Part shown: positions 62,476-64,000 of the stretch, in pieces
Position numbering within the stretch: the first letter of the stretch is position 1
Layout of the letters: each line of letters starts with the position of its first letter
Assembly: GCF_900107455.1 (NCBI RefSeq)
Contig: NZ_FNQB01000005.1
Span: 248,001-312,000, forward strand
Length of the DNA stretch: 64,000 nt
From: Asanoa ishikariensis
GTDB lineage: Bacteria; Actinomycetota; Actinomycetes; Mycobacteriales; Micromonosporaceae
Reading direction: 5' to 3'
The notes under the pieces: generated by a model
What the model was told of the DNA's origin: nothing
The model's database searches: none
Seen by the model: only the letters and a program-made list of their open reading frames with translations
Position numbers and translations under genes: made by a program

Positions 62476-64000
62476 ATGAGTCGGCAGAGCGTGGCCAGGG
62501 CTCATCAGAAGATCCAGGAGTTGTCCTGGGAACCGATGTACCACGAGCCGGTGTCCCACTACGGAACCGACTACACCTTCCGCAAGGCGCAGAAGAAGGA
62601 CCCGCTCAAGCAGGTCCTGCGGTCGTACTTCCCGATGCAGGAGGAGAAGGACCACCGGGTGTACGGCGCCTCCGACGGCGCGATCCGCGGCAACATGTTC
62701 CGCCAGGTGCAGGAGCGCTGGCTCGAATGGCAGAAGCTGTTCCTGTCGATCATCCCACTGCCGGAGATCTCGGCCGCCCGCGCGATGCCGCTGCTGTTCC
62801 GCACGGTGCCCAACCCGGAGCTGCACAACGGCCAGGCGATCCAGATGATCGACGAGGTCCGGCACTCGACGATCCAGCAGAACCTCAAGCGCCTGTACAT
62901 GAACAACTACATCGACCCGGCCGGGTTCAACAGCAGCCTGCGCAACTTCCAGAACGACTACTGCGGCACCATCGGTCGCCAGTTCGCCGAGGGCTTCATC
63001 ACCGGCGACGCGATCACCGCCGCCAGCATCTACCTGACGATCGTCGCCGAGACGGCGTTCACCAACACGTTGTTCGTCGCGATGCCGGCCGAGGCCGCCG
63101 CGAACGGCGACTACCTGCTGCCGACGGTGTTCCACTCCGTGCAGTCCGACGAGTCGCGGCACATCAGCAACGGGTACGCGACTTTGCTCATGGCCCTGGC
63201 CGACGAGGGCAACCACCAGCTCCTCGAACGCGACCTGCGGTATGCCTGGTGGAACAACCACCGCGTGGTCGACGCCGCGATCGGCACCTTCATCGAGTAC
63301 GGCACGAAGGACCGCCGCAAGGACCGCGAGTCGTACGCCGAGATGTGGCGCCGGTGGATCTACGACGACTACTACCGCTCGTACCTGGTCCCGCTGGAAA
63401 AGTATGGTCTGGTCATTCCGCACGACCTCATCGAGGAAGCCTGGAACCAGATCTGGAACAAGGGCTACGTGCACGAGGTCGCCCAGTTCTTCGCGACCGG
63501 CTGGCTGGCCAACTACTGGCGCATCGACCCGATGACCGACAAGGACTTCGAGTGGTTCGAGTACAAGTACCCCGGCTGGTACGACCGGTACGGCAAGTGG
63601 TGGGAGCAGTACAACCGGCTCTCCACGCCTAACGGGCACCACCCGATCGTCGCCGAGGACGTCGACTACCAGTACCCGCACCGCTGCTGGGTCTGCATGG
63701 TCCCGTGCCTCGTCCGCGAGGACATGGTGATGGCCGAGGTCAACGGACAGTGGCGCACCTACTGCCACGAGGCCTGCCGGTGGACCGACGTCGAGGCGTT
63801 CCGACCGACCTACCAGGGCCGCCAGACGCCCAACATGGGACAGCTCATCGGCGCCCGCGAGTGGGAGACGCTCTACCACGGCTGGAACTGGGCCGACGTC
63901 GTCTCCGACATGGGCTTCGTCCGTGACGACGGCAAGACCCTGGTCGCGCAGCCGCACCTCAACCTCGACCCGTCGAAGATGTGGACGCTCGACCACCTGC
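62476..64000 (+). CDS. mimA: Propane-type soluble di-iron monooxygenase, hydroxylase large subunit (C-terminus beyond window)
   Basis: 508 codons, open at the right edge. The di-iron ligands are visible as Glu97, Glu127-x-x-His130 (MIDEVRHS), Glu192 and Glu226-x-x-His229 (SDESRH), the two E-x-x-H pairs of SDIMO enzymes. Long stretches match mycobacterial MimA/PrmA (YGTDYTF, FPMQEEKD, MNNYIDPAGF, GTKDRRKDRESYAEMWRRW, YPHRCWVCMVPC). The enzyme oxidises propane, other short alkanes, acetone or phenol with partner reductase and coupling proteins expected downstream. ATG 62476 has GGGAGC upstream; an in-frame ATG at 62332 belongs to the tnpA remnant. Confidence 0.93.
   Translation, partial: MSRQSVARAHQKIQELSWEPMYHEPVSHYGTDYTFRKAQKKDPLKQVLRSYFPMQEEKDHRVYGASDGAIRGNMFRQVQERWLEWQKLFLSIIPLPEISAARAMPLLFRTVPNPELHNGQAIQMIDEVRHSTIQQNLKRLYMNNYIDPAGFNSSLRNFQNDYCGTIGRQFAEGFITGDAITAASIYLTIVAETAFTNTLFVAMPAEAAANGDYLLPTVFHSVQSDESRHISNGYATLLMALADEGNHQLLERDLRYAWWNNHRVVDAAIGTFIEYGTKDRRKDRESYAEMWRRWIYDDYYRSYLVPLEKYGLVIPHDLIEEAWNQIWNKGYVHEVAQFFATGWLANYWRIDPMTDKDFEWFEYKYPGWYDRYGKWWEQYNRLSTPNGHHPIVAEDVDYQYPHRCWVCMVPCLVREDMVMAEVNGQWRTYCHEACRWTDVEAFRPTYQGRQTPNMGQLIGAREWETLYHGWNWADVVSDMGFVRDDGKTLVAQPHLNLDPSKMWTLDHL

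Overview
The window is very GC-rich (roughly 70% by eye) with GTG starts, ATGA/GTGA overlaps and typical actinobacterial families: an AftD arabinofuranosyltransferase, DUF2613 and DUF3068 cell-envelope genes, and Tat-exported lipoproteins. A GTTAACAAGGGGCCCTT-type repeat at 58.6 kb is one I associate with Micromonosporaceae. I infer a filamentous actinomycete of that family (moderate confidence), living on plant or soil polymers. I see no tRNA, rRNA or CRISPR array.

Layout. (1) 1-10.1 kb: a sugar regulon. A binding protein, two permeases, a GH1 beta-glucosidase and a LacI repressor (cut by the left edge) run leftward. A VOC/SDR pair runs rightward and a LacZ-type GH2 beta-galactosidase runs leftward. 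Matching CTGTGAGCG(C/T/G)TCAC(A/G) sites precede all three units. (2) 10.1-14.2 kb: two TenA-like genes (one with the catalytic Cys, one without), a cupin, a lone tnpB transposon gene inserted immediately upstream of the cupin, and a LysR regulator. (3) 14.3-25.6 kb: an 11-kb rightward operon of two luciferase-like monooxygenases, a dipeptide-type ABC importer (five genes), a flavoprotein hydroxylase, an unusual alpha/beta-hydrolase and two flavin reductases. A 26-residue leader peptide ending in Leu-Cys-Arg precedes it and suggests that the operon scavenges sulfur from an organosulfur compound.

(4) 25.6-38.2 kb: cell-wall arabinan/glycan genes comparable to the mycobacterial Rv0224c-Rv0236c region: DUF3068, an AftD fused to a methyltransferase, a solute-binding/VWA protein, a GT4 glycosyltransferase, DUF2613 and two multi-spanning membrane proteins. 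(5) 38.2-58.6 kb: secreted and housekeeping functions: a cell-wall binding protein, a reductase, two very different secreted metallophosphoesterases (one behind a PHO-box-like repeat), an alpha-amylase, an MFS pump, an O-antigen-ligase-like protein, an S9 peptidase, NDH-2, an XRE regulator, a quinone oxidoreductase and a PRC-barrel protein.

(6) 58.7-64 kb: a gaseous-alkane (propane-type) monooxygenase locus. A MimR/AcoR-like regulator, a small unknown gene bracketed by two GTCTCA-N3-TGAGAC palindromes, and the start of the hydroxylase large subunit (mimA/prmA, cut by the right edge). An IS605-type element with intact tnpB, a candidate guide-RNA end and only the tail of tnpA sits between the second palindrome and the hydroxylase gene, and may have rewired its control.
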